Source: JANXQZ01 sp038225555
GTDB lineage: Bacteria; Acidobacteriota; Terriglobia; Bryobacterales; Bryobacteraceae
DNA: 64,000 bases
Assembly: GCA_038225555.1 (NCBI GenBank)
Contig: JBBRRB010000005.1
Span: forward strand, 62,001-126,000
Reading direction: 5' to 3'
Both the position numbers and the translations under genes were made by a program. Shown one piece after another: positions 1 to 6,780 of this stretch. The notes beneath the pieces are model-generated. The model was not told where the DNA came from, did no database searches, and was given only the letters and a program-made list of their open reading frames with translations. How positions within the stretch are numbered: the stretch's first letter is position 1; each line of letters starts with the position of its first letter.

Positions 1-866
1 CCCAGCTTCACGAAAGTGCTCAGATAATCGCGCGGGGCCAACAGCAGCCAGACGGGAAGCGCGCTAGCGCAGAAGCCATAGAGCACGATCGCGCCGCACA
101 GCGCGCCCGCCGACAGAGTGAACCAGGGTGCCAGCGTCGCCGATTCGGCCACGGCTTGTCCGCCGAAGATGCTCGCCAGCACCAGCACAAATCCGATCGC
201 CGAACACTCCAGTACTTTGCCCGGCCGCCAATAGCGCAAGTACAGGCCCATGAATAACGCTACCGGCATAGTCGCCGCAATGGTGAACGTTCCCCAGGGG
301 CTACCCTTCAGCGCGTTCACTACAACCAGTCCGACCACCGCGAGAAGGATAATCATAATTAGCAGAACCGTCAGCAGCGCCGTAACGCCGCCGATTTTTC
401 CGATTTCCTCGCGCGCCATTTGCCCAAGCGATTTGCCATCTCGCCGCATGGAGCAGAACAGGATGACGAAGTCCTGCACTGCGCCCCCCACCACCGCGCC
501 GATAATGATCCAGAGCGTGCCGGGCAGGTAGCCGAACTGTGCTGCCAGCGTCGGCCCCACCAACGGACCCGGCCCGGCGATGGCGGCGAAGTGGTGTCCG
601 AAGAGGATCCATTTATTCGTGGGCTCGTAGTCGTGTCCATCGCGCAATCGCTCGGCCGGCGTTGCTCGCCGATTGTCCAGCACCATCACCTTCGCGGCGA
701 TAAACTTGGCGTAGAATCGAAAGCCGATGGCGTAGGTGCAAACCGCCGCCAGCACAATCCAGAAACTGTTCACGGGCTCGCCTCGGTTGGTGGCGATGCC
801 CGCCAGGCAAAACGCTCCCACGATGGCCGTTGCCGCCCATCCCAACTGGCCCAGGATCTTCTTCAT
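1..866 (-). CDS. cstA: Carbon starvation protein CstA, N-terminal part (runs off the window)
   Basis: The minus frame is open from an ATG at 866 to the window edge, about 288 residues. It reads as a multi-helix membrane protein with the CstA core, including the segments NKWILFGHHFAAIAG, GPLVGPTLAAQFGYLPGTLW and GAVVGGAVQDF. CstA proteins are inner-membrane transporters for peptides or pyruvate, induced on carbon limitation; full-length members have roughly 600-700 residues, so less than half is visible. The region just before the first helix-rich core (DGHDYEPTNKW) is the usual signature of the family. The DinB gene ends 4 bases upstream of the ATG, so both may be co-transcribed. The substrate cannot be judged from this fragment. 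Confidence 0.92.
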   Translation of the reverse strand, partial: MKKILGQLGWAATAIVGAFCLAGIATNRGEPVNSFWIVLAAVCTYAIGFRFYAKFIAAKVMVLDNRRATPAERLRDGHDYEPTNKWILFGHHFAAIAGPGPLVGPTLAAQFGYLPGTLWIIIGAVVGGAVQDFVILFCSMRRDGKSLGQMAREEIGKIGGVTALLTVLLIMIILLAVVGLVVVNALKGSPWGTFTIAATMPVALFMGLYLRYWRPGKVLECSAIGFVLVLASIFGGQAVAESATLAPWFTLSAGALCGAIVLYGFCASALPVWLLLAPRDYLSTFVKL

Positions 867-870
867 GGAG

Positions 871-1398
871 CTAAATTGTAGCAGCCGTCAGATACTTCTC
901 CCGGAGCGCCTTCCGATGGTGCAGTTCATGACCGGCAATGATGTAGGCAATAGCGCGTGCAGTGAGTTCGAAGTTATTCGCACGTCCCATGCGGTCCCAG
1001 GCGGCGTCATCGAAACTCTTCAGAAGCAGCACGCTGGCGCGCCGTACGCTTGCGAACTCCTCCGTGAGATCGGTGAACGAACGGCTATTGGCGTTCGAAA
1101 ATGGAATATAATCATCCTGCTCGAAGCCGGGCAGATTGGTCTTGTCGTTGCGAGCGATGCGCAGCGCCCGATACGCCTGGATGCGCTCAGTATCGATCAC
1201 ATGCCCGACCACTTCCTTGATGCTCCACTTCCCCGGTGCGTATCGATGCGTCCCCTGTTCCTCCCGCAAGCTTGAAAAAAGCGTTGCCGCGCTGCGGCCT
1301 TCGTCCTCCACTGTCTTGATGATGTCGCTGCCTGGGACCAGAGCGATATAGCCCTGATAGAAAGGCGCGTATTCGGATGTTTCCGGACGCCGGTTCAT
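871..1398 (-). CDS. DinB-family (DinB/YfiT-like) putative metal-dependent protein
   Basis: This 175-residue protein has the four-helix-bundle pattern of the DinB superfamily. It shows a KWSIKEVVGHVIDTER segment near residue 57 and a GHELHHRKAL segment near residue 155. The histidines in these two segments are the usual metal ligands of the fold. Family members include DNA-damage-inducible proteins and thiol-dependent S-transferases, for example bacillithiol or mycothiol enzymes, so the reaction here is open. Its ATG overlaps the stop of the upstream epimerase-like gene by 4 bases (ATGA), and cstA begins 4 bases downstream. That suggests a single transcript epimerase-DinB-cstA. Length is normal for the family. 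Confidence 0.85.
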   Translation of the reverse strand: MNRRPETSEYAPFYQGYIALVPGSDIIKTVEDEGRSAATLFSSLREEQGTHRYAPGKWSIKEVVGHVIDTERIQAYRALRIARNDKTNLPGFEQDDYIPFSNANSRSFTDLTEEFASVRRASVLLLKSFDDAAWDRMGRANNFELTARAIAYIIAGHELHHRKALREKYLTAATI

Positions 1399-2261
1399 GC
1401 TACTTTATCCCCCATAAGAATCTTTTCGAATCGTCGGTTTACTTCGCTCAGATATGCCGCATCCCCGCCGTCCAGTTCCACGGTTGCCGTCCCTTGATAC
1501 CCGATATCGGCCAGAGCCTGGTAAATCGCCTTCCAATCGATGTCTCCCTCCCCCAAAGCTACCCACTTCGCTTCGCGTTGCCGGAAGGAAAAATCTTTAA
1601 TATGCAGCTTCACGATCCTCTTGCCCAGCGTGCGAATCCAGTCCTGCGGATACCCGTACAACACAACATTTCCTACATCGAAATAGGCCCGTAGCCACGG
1701 ACTGTGAAACTCATCCACGTACTTGGCGAACTCGATCGGACTCAGCAGAAACTTGTTCCACACCTCTTCCACTGCGATGATCACCTTCAGTTCTTCCGCC
1801 ATTGGCAGCACCTTCATGATCTGCGTGTGCGACCGTTCGTACGCTTGCGCGTAACTGATGCTTGGATTCACCACTGCCGGAACCACAAGCACCGTATCGG
1901 CTCCCCACAGGTGAGCATTGTGCAAGCTGGTCTCAATGCCCTTCAGGCTTTTTGAAACCACTTCGGAGTCGGGCGATGAAAGCGGAAATTTCCAGTGATC
2001 CATATTCATCACGGAATGAATCCGCAGTCCGTATTTCTCCGAAGACGCCTTCATCTCGTCTGCATCTTTGGGGTCGGGCGTGGTAGGACACTCGATCTGC
2101 TCGAACCCCGCTTCTTTGGCGGTTCGAAATCGTTCCCCTATCGTCAAGTCTTTCGGAAGCATCGAGAATTCGACAGCTTTCCGAATCGGCAGGCGAGCAG
2201 CCGAGGCTGGTCGAACTGCTGCGGCTGCCGCAGTCAGTTGAAGAAATGTGCGTCGGTCCAT
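1395..2261 (-). CDS. Secreted sugar phosphate isomerase/epimerase-like TIM-barrel protein
   Basis: This 288-residue protein begins with a twin-arginine-like leader (MDRRTFLQLTAAAAA), which suggests Tat export. It then follows the AP-endonuclease-2 / xylose-isomerase-like barrel pattern. The visible conserved pieces are EAGFEQIECP, a VAVEEVWN-like strand carrying a glutamate, RAYFDVGNVVLYG, RIVKLHIKDF and ALGEGDIDWKAI. The acidic and histidine residues in these strands would form the metal site of the family. Such Tat-exported epimerase-like proteins are common in Acidobacteria and Planctomycetes, usually tied to carbohydrate breakdown, but the substrate is not known. It overlaps the following DinB gene by 4 bases. 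Confidence 0.85.
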   Translation of the reverse strand: MDRRTFLQLTAAAAAVRPASAARLPIRKAVEFSMLPKDLTIGERFRTAKEAGFEQIECPTTPDPKDADEMKASSEKYGLRIHSVMNMDHWKFPLSSPDSEVVSKSLKGIETSLHNAHLWGADTVLVVPAVVNPSISYAQAYERSHTQIMKVLPMAEELKVIIAVEEVWNKFLLSPIEFAKYVDEFHSPWLRAYFDVGNVVLYGYPQDWIRTLGKRIVKLHIKDFSFRQREAKWVALGEGDIDWKAIYQALADIGYQGTATVELDGGDAAYLSEVNRRFEKILMGDKVA

Positions 2262-2293
2262 GATTTACAATACGACGAAGGACCCAACCAATA

Positions 2294-3124
2294 GTGAACG
2301 TCAATCTTGCAGCATTCGCACAAAGCTCCATCGCCATCTTGACCCTGGTCGGTTTTAAGTTGCTCGGCGCGGTGATCATTTGGTTCGTCGGCCGATGGCT
2401 CATCCATCTCGCTCAAACCCTGGTCACCAAGGGACTCAATCGCCAGCACCTGGACCCCACCGTGATCAGCTATCTTCGCGCGAGCCTGGGCGTAATTCTG
2501 AATATCGCCCTCATCGTCGCGCTGCTCGGCTTTTTCGGAGTGGAAACTACCAGCTTCGCGGCCTTGCTCGCGGCGGCAGGCATTGCCATCGGAGCAGCGT
2601 GGAGCGGTCTGCTTTCGAACTTTGCGGCGGGCATCTTCCTCATGATTCTGAGACCGTTCAAGGTAGGCAACTTCGTGAGCGTCGCTGGCGTCACAGGGAC
2701 CGTAACTGCAATCGGCCTCTTCGGAACTACAATCGACACGCCCGACAACGTGCTCACCATTGTCGGAAACTCCAAAGTTTTCTCCGAGACGATCCAGAAT
2801 TTCTCCGCGAATGCCTATCGCCGCGTAGAGCTTACCGCGCAGCTCGAGCACAGCGTGAATCCCCTCGCCGCCATACAACTCTTGAAGGACCGGCTGAAGC
2901 AGATCCCGAACGTCCTGGAATCCCCTGCGCCGGACGTGGACATTCTCCAATTCACCCCCGCAGGCCCGCAATTGACCGTTCGCCCCTATTGCAACAACGC
3001 CCATTATTGGCAGGTCTATTTCGACACGAACAAACTAATCCACGATGCCTTCAGCGGCGCGGGCTACCCGGTTCCGGAACAACGTCACGCAGTGCGGGCT
3101 GTTGGCGCAGCCGCCGGATCGTGA
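2294..3124 (+). CDS. Small-conductance mechanosensitive channel (MscS family)
   Basis: The 276-residue product starts at a GTG. It has three N-terminal membrane helices within the first 100 residues. The third is the glycine/alanine-rich pore helix (LLAAAGIAIGAAWSGLLSNFAAGIFL), followed by the beta domain with RPFKVGNFVSVAGVTGTV and the vestibule strands. This order is diagnostic of MscS, the heptameric channel that opens on hypo-osmotic shock. Length is close to E. coli MscS (286). The 3-prime end overlaps the end of the convergent MFS gene by 40 bases, so the two transcripts would pair at their ends. Confidence 0.93.
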   Translation: MNVNLAAFAQSSIAILTLVGFKLLGAVIIWFVGRWLIHLAQTLVTKGLNRQHLDPTVISYLRASLGVILNIALIVALLGFFGVETTSFAALLAAAGIAIGAAWSGLLSNFAAGIFLMILRPFKVGNFVSVAGVTGTVTAIGLFGTTIDTPDNVLTIVGNSKVFSETIQNFSANAYRRVELTAQLEHSVNPLAAIQLLKDRLKQIPNVLESPAPDVDILQFTPAGPQLTVRPYCNNAHYWQVYFDTNKLIHDAFSGAGYPVPEQRHAVRAVGAAAGS

Positions 3125-4338
3125 TGCTGGAGATCGGGCAGGAAGTAAGTGAGCAGCCCGATCACGGGCAGATACGCGCACACGTGATACACGAAAGCGA
3201 GGCTGGTCAGATCAGCCAGCTTTCCCAGCAGCGCCGCGCCGATGCCGGCCATCCCAAACGCGAGTCCGAAGAACAGGCCTGAGATCGTCCCCACCTTTCC
3301 GGGAACCAGTTCCTGCGCGTAGACCAGGATCGCCGAGAAAGCCGAAGCGAGAATCAGACCAATCGCCACGCTGAGAATGCCGGTCCAAAACAGATTGGCG
3401 TAGGGCAGGATCAGAGTGAATGGAAGCACTCCCAGGATCGAAGCCCAGATGACAGCCTTGCGGCCGATGCGATCCCCGATTGGTCCGCCGATAATGGTGC
3501 CTGCTGCCACCGCGCCTAGGAACGCAAACAGGTGCACCTGAGCGCTCTGCACCGACAAGTGAAACTTGCCGATCAGGAAGAAGGTGTAGAAATTCGTCAA
3601 GCTCACCAGGTAGAAATATTTCGAAAAGATCAGCATCATCAGAACGCCAAGAGCAACGGCGATTCTAGCTTTCGAGAGACCGCGATCCTCGATCTTCCCG
3701 GTTCGTACCCCCTTAACGACATGATGCCGTTTATACCAGGTACCCACCTTGGTCAGAATTGCAATGGCCAGCAAGGCAGCCAGCGAGAACCATGCGATGC
3801 TCGACTGTCCGCGCGGCAGCACAATGAATGCGGCCAGTAGAGGACCCGTCGCAGACCCGGCGTTTCCTCCCACCTGAAATAGCGATTGTGCCAAGCCATG
3901 CTGTCCGCCCGAAGCCAACCTTGCCACGCGTGAGGATTCGGGATGGAACACTGCGGATCCCATGCCCACCAGCGCCGAGGCGACCAGCAGGATTCCAAAA
4001 GTCGGCGCGATCGATAGGATCACCAGTCCGATCACGGTGAAACCCATCCCGATGGGCAAAGCAAACGGCATGGGTCGACGGTCCGTGTATACCCCCACCA
4101 GCGGCTGCAGCAGCGACGCGGTCAGTTGAAACGTGAGCGTGATCAGCCCCACTTGCGCAAAATTCAGGCGGAAGGACGTCTTCAAGATTGGATAGATAGC
4201 GGGGATCAGCGACTGCACCATGTCATTCAGGAAATGGCAGAAGCTGATGGCGGCTAAAATCGTGAAGAACGCTTGGCCGCCGGCGCGCTTGCGAGTCTCC
4301 GCCCCCGGCTCCATGTGGATTGTGCTTTCAGATTGCAC
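3085..4338 (-). CDS. MFS transporter, fosmidomycin-resistance (Fsr) type
   Basis: This 417-residue protein has a 12-helix major facilitator layout. The first helix begins FFTILAAISFCHFLNDM, which matches the HFxxDxxQ start of the Fsr branch. The loop between helices 2 and 3 carries YTDRRP. The segment GMGSAVFHPESSRVARLASGG is the characteristic helix-4 region of Fsr proteins. Fsr proteins export fosmidomycin and related small molecules; the natural substrate here is unknown. The gene ends inside the tail of the convergent mscS-like gene. The methyltransferase gene lies upstream on the same strand with a 37-base gap. Confidence 0.88.
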   Translation of the reverse strand: MQSESTIHMEPGAETRKRAGGQAFFTILAAISFCHFLNDMVQSLIPAIYPILKTSFRLNFAQVGLITLTFQLTASLLQPLVGVYTDRRPMPFALPIGMGFTVIGLVILSIAPTFGILLVASALVGMGSAVFHPESSRVARLASGGQHGLAQSLFQVGGNAGSATGPLLAAFIVLPRGQSSIAWFSLAALLAIAILTKVGTWYKRHHVVKGVRTGKIEDRGLSKARIAVALGVLMMLIFSKYFYLVSLTNFYTFFLIGKFHLSVQSAQVHLFAFLGAVAAGTIIGGPIGDRIGRKAVIWASILGVLPFTLILPYANLFWTGILSVAIGLILASAFSAILVYAQELVPGKVGTISGLFFGLAFGMAGIGAALLGKLADLTSLAFVYHVCAYLPVIGLLTYFLPDLQHHDPAAAPTARTA

Positions 4339-4375
4339 CGACAGTGCTAACTCCTTTTATCCAGTTTACGAGGCC

Positions 4376-5119
4376 CTAAGCGATCTTCCTAGCCACGGCC
4401 ACCAACCGCATCGCCTCCAGCCCGTACGGACTGCCTTTCAGATCCCCATAGAGCCGCACATCTTGGAATCCGCAAGCCGCTAGTCGATCGCTCAGTTCCC
4501 GCCCGGAGTAGATGAAGTGCTCGAAGCGAAAGGTCCGGTATTTCGAGTCTTTGAGCAGCATCCATTCGTTGCGGATCCTGCGCCAGTCATCCAGTACTTG
4601 GGGGCGTTGTAGAAAAATGGTGCCATCCGGGAAATCCGTACACTGCGCGTCTTTAAAAACTCTGGCCAGGCGTTCCTTCCCGAGCACGTCCATGATAAAT
4701 ACGCCGTCGTTCGTTAAATTCTCACGCACGCGGCGCAGAACCTGAAGGTCTTCGTCTTCTTCCTCGAAATAGCCGAAGGAAGTGAATAGACAGCACGCCA
4801 GATCGAAGGCGGCGGGTCGGCTGAAGTGTCGCATGTCGTCCTCCACCCATTCGACGTTGACGTTCGCTTCGGCTGCCCGTTCCCGCGCGCGCTCAAGCAG
4901 AAAGCGTGACCTGTCAACTCCTGTGACTTGGAACCCGCGGCTGGCAAATGCCGCGGAATGCCGACCCGGACCACAGCAAAGATCCAGCACCTTGCTGCCG
5001 CTGAATTTTGTCAGGGCGAGTATCTGGTCCACTTCCGCATCGGCAGCGGAGAGCCGTTCGGGCGCAAACATGTATGGATATAACTCGCGCCAGAACGCTT
5101 CGTCTTCAAACCAATTCAT
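4376..5119 (-). CDS. Class I SAM-dependent methyltransferase
   Basis: This 247-residue protein has the seven-strand methyltransferase order. Motif I is VLDLCCGPGRHSAAFA near residues 44-60. An acidic strand end follows (VTGVDRSRFLL), then EWVEDDMRHF and FDLACCLFTSFGYF for motifs II and III. The N-terminal block with FWRELYPYMF is typical of a group of uncharacterised bacterial methyltransferases. Nothing in the sequence or neighbours fixes the acceptor. It is likely co-directional with the Fsr-like transporter downstream. Confidence 0.85.
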   Translation of the reverse strand: MNWFEDEAFWRELYPYMFAPERLSAADAEVDQILALTKFSGSKVLDLCCGPGRHSAAFASRGFQVTGVDRSRFLLERARERAAEANVNVEWVEDDMRHFSRPAAFDLACCLFTSFGYFEEEDEDLQVLRRVRENLTNDGVFIMDVLGKERLARVFKDAQCTDFPDGTIFLQRPQVLDDWRRIRNEWMLLKDSKYRTFRFEHFIYSGRELSDRLAACGFQDVRLYGDLKGSPYGLEAMRLVAVARKIA

Positions 5120-5157
5120 TGGATTAGAGTATCAATCACCAATCGGACCCCTTTCAT

Positions 5158-5547
5158 TCAGGCCGCGGAGAGCGCATTGATCGTAACGTAATAACCGTCC
5201 GGATCTCGGAGCGAGAACTCCTTCGTTTGAGTGTTTGGATTCACGTGTGGCTCCTCTTCGATCCGAGTGACGAGAGAGCGTGCCCTTTGGAGCGCCAGTT
5301 CGAAATCATCGACACGGAAGAACAGCAGGAGCCCGTTGCCGGGTGTCCCGTGATCGGGGCTCATCAAGGAGGGATGCTCGTGAGCGCCCCACTCGTGGAG
5401 GCAGAGCAAGACAGTTCCATCTGAATCGAGGATTTGTCCAAAGTAATGATGGGCAGGGAGGGCAGTCGGCTGACCGAACAGCGCCTGGTACCATTTCAAG
5501 CTCCCCGGCACGTCGCGTACTCCAATGATCGTCCACGTGCGCTTCAT
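5158..5547 (-). CDS. VOC-family (glyoxalase/bleomycin resistance-like) protein
   Basis: The 129 residues form two beta-alpha-beta-beta-beta units of the vicinal oxygen chelate fold. It starts with TIIGVRDVPGSLKWYQALFG and ends with the typical FSLRDPDGYYVTINAL strand. The glutamate normally ending the last metal strand is not obvious, so metal-dependent catalysis is doubtful; it may bind a small molecule. The start ATG overlaps the end of the neighbouring PhnB-like VOC gene by 4 bases, so the two are translationally coupled and may form one functional unit. Confidence 0.83.
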   Translation of the reverse strand: MKRTWTIIGVRDVPGSLKWYQALFGQPTALPAHHYFGQILDSDGTVLLCLHEWGAHEHPSLMSPDHGTPGNGLLLFFRVDDFELALQRARSLVTRIEEEPHVNPNTQTKEFSLRDPDGYYVTINALSAA

Positions 5548-6026
5548 CGCGTTCCTAATCGCGCTGCCTCAACGGCGGCGATGTCGATCTTCTTCATCGT
5601 CATCATCGCCTCGAAGACGCGCTTTGCCTCAGCCCCGCCAGCCGCAAGCGCATCGGTCAGCGCGCGCGGGGTGATCTGCCAGGAGAGGCCCCAGCGGTCC
5701 TTGCACCAACCGCACTCACTTTCCGTGCCGCCATTGTCGAGGATCGCGTTCCAGTAACGATCCGTCTCTTCCTGATTCTCCGTCGCGATCTGGAAGGAAA
5801 AGGCCTCTGTGTGCTTGCGCGCTGGGCCGCCATTGAGACCGAGACAGGGAATGCCCAGAACGTTGAACTCCACCGTCAGCACATCGCCCTTCTTGCCGCC
5901 CGGATAGTCACCGGGAGCATCGTGCACAGCGGTTACTTTACTATCCGGAAAAGTCGCGGCGTAGAAGCGCGCCGCCTCATGCGCGTCCTTGTCGAACCAG
6001 AGGCAGATCGTGTTCTTTGGCTTCAT
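5544..6026 (-). CDS. PhnB-like VOC protein (3-demethylubiquinone-9 methyltransferase-like fold)
   Basis: This 160-residue protein starts TICLWFDKDAHEAARFYAATFPDSKV, the opening of the PhnB / 3-dmu-9_3-mt domain. It continues with the conserved LTVEFNVLGIPCLGLNGGP strand. The block CGWCKDRWGLSWQITP is the other hallmark. Such proteins dimerise into a VOC-type fold; despite the domain name, methyltransferase activity is not established and many members are of unknown function. Length is normal. It is the first gene of a two-gene VOC pair. A hairpin repeat lies in the upstream intergenic region. Confidence 0.87.
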   Translation of the reverse strand: MKPKNTICLWFDKDAHEAARFYAATFPDSKVTAVHDAPGDYPGGKKGDVLTVEFNVLGIPCLGLNGGPARKHTEAFSFQIATENQEETDRYWNAILDNGGTESECGWCKDRWGLSWQITPRALTDALAAGGAEAKRVFEAMMTMKKIDIAAVEAARLGTR

Positions 6027-6103
6027 GTTCGTGCGTTGCTCCGTATCAGTATCATGCCAGTCTCCTGCCCCGGCTAATTATTTACAATCCGGAGGCGGGC
6101 CAA

Positions 6104-6147
6104 AGTGGGGCGGACGCCCTCGTCCGCGCGCGATCCCCTGATCGCGC
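6104..6147. repeat. Double-hairpin intergenic repeat (GTGGGGC type, copy 1)
   Basis: After GTGGGG come two perfect inverted repeats. The first is 6111-6126, stem CGGACG with loop CCCT. The second is 6128-6147, stem GCGCGATC, also with loop CCCT. It sits between divergent genes, so it is unlikely to be a simple terminator. Two related hairpin elements occur near 13.87 kb and 62.75 kb. Confidence 0.6.
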
Positions 6148-6274
6148 CCTTGCGCCCATTGTCTAATTTTACGCGGGACAGGACCTTAGGATACTCGGCC
6201 ACTCCGCAACCCGCCGAAGCCCCCGTACCAGATTACTCCCGACGCTATGATACGCTCTTTTCAAGGACGATCCT

Positions 6275-6769
6275 ATGAGGCCGGGACGCGCTGCAATCCT
6301 TTTAACAATACTTCCCGTCCTTGCTGGCAATGGCGGACTCGACGAACGGTATTACTACCGCCTCACGAACTCTTATCTCGGCGATGCCTACTCGCTCGAC
6401 TCGACTGCCAGCGGTAAGTTCGTGCCGATCATGGCAAAGTCCTCAAACAGTGCTGGCCAGTATTGGAAATTCGCGCTTTGGGGCAACAGCTGCTATCGAA
6501 TAACCAACGTGCTCTTGGGGCCTGACCGCGCTCTTGACAATTATCCTGCCGACGGCCATCTGCCGTTTATGGGTCCTAGCGGTAATTCAAGCGGGCAATG
6601 CTGGCATTTCACTACTGAGCACGATGGTTACGTCCGGTTGACGAACGATTACCTTGGAAACTCGCACTCGCTTGACACGTATTCGGACGGCGAGCACGCG
6701 CCGTTCATGGCGGAGACCAGTACCGCTACCGGCCAATACTGGAAGCTCACGCGCCTGACGCGGCAATAA
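6275..6769 (+). CDS. Secreted ricin-type beta-trefoil lectin-like protein
   Basis: This 164-residue protein has a short hydrophobic leader (AAILLTILPVLAGN) and then three similar units of about 45 residues. Each begins with an aromatic-R-[LI]TN motif (YYRLTNSYLG, CYRITNVLLG, YVRLTNDYLG), carries a [SA]LD motif, and ends with GQYWK or GQCWHF. Threefold repeats with a terminal QxW are the mark of the ricin B beta-trefoil, usually a carbohydrate-binding module. No catalytic domain is attached, so it would be a stand-alone secreted lectin. An AAGGA ribosome-binding site lies about 8 bases before the ATG. It converges on the TIR/ATPase unit with an 11-base gap. No functional link is proven. Confidence 0.75.
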   Translation: MRPGRAAILLTILPVLAGNGGLDERYYYRLTNSYLGDAYSLDSTASGKFVPIMAKSSNSAGQYWKFALWGNSCYRITNVLLGPDRALDNYPADGHLPFMGPSGNSSGQCWHFTTEHDGYVRLTNDYLGNSHSLDTYSDGEHAPFMAETSTATGQYWKLTRLTRQ

Positions 6770-6780
6770 CTCATCGCACC

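Noticed and set aside
2234..3004. Minus-strand 256-codon frame opposite the mechanosensitive channel
   Set aside because: The channel gene is clear; the antisense frame has no family match.
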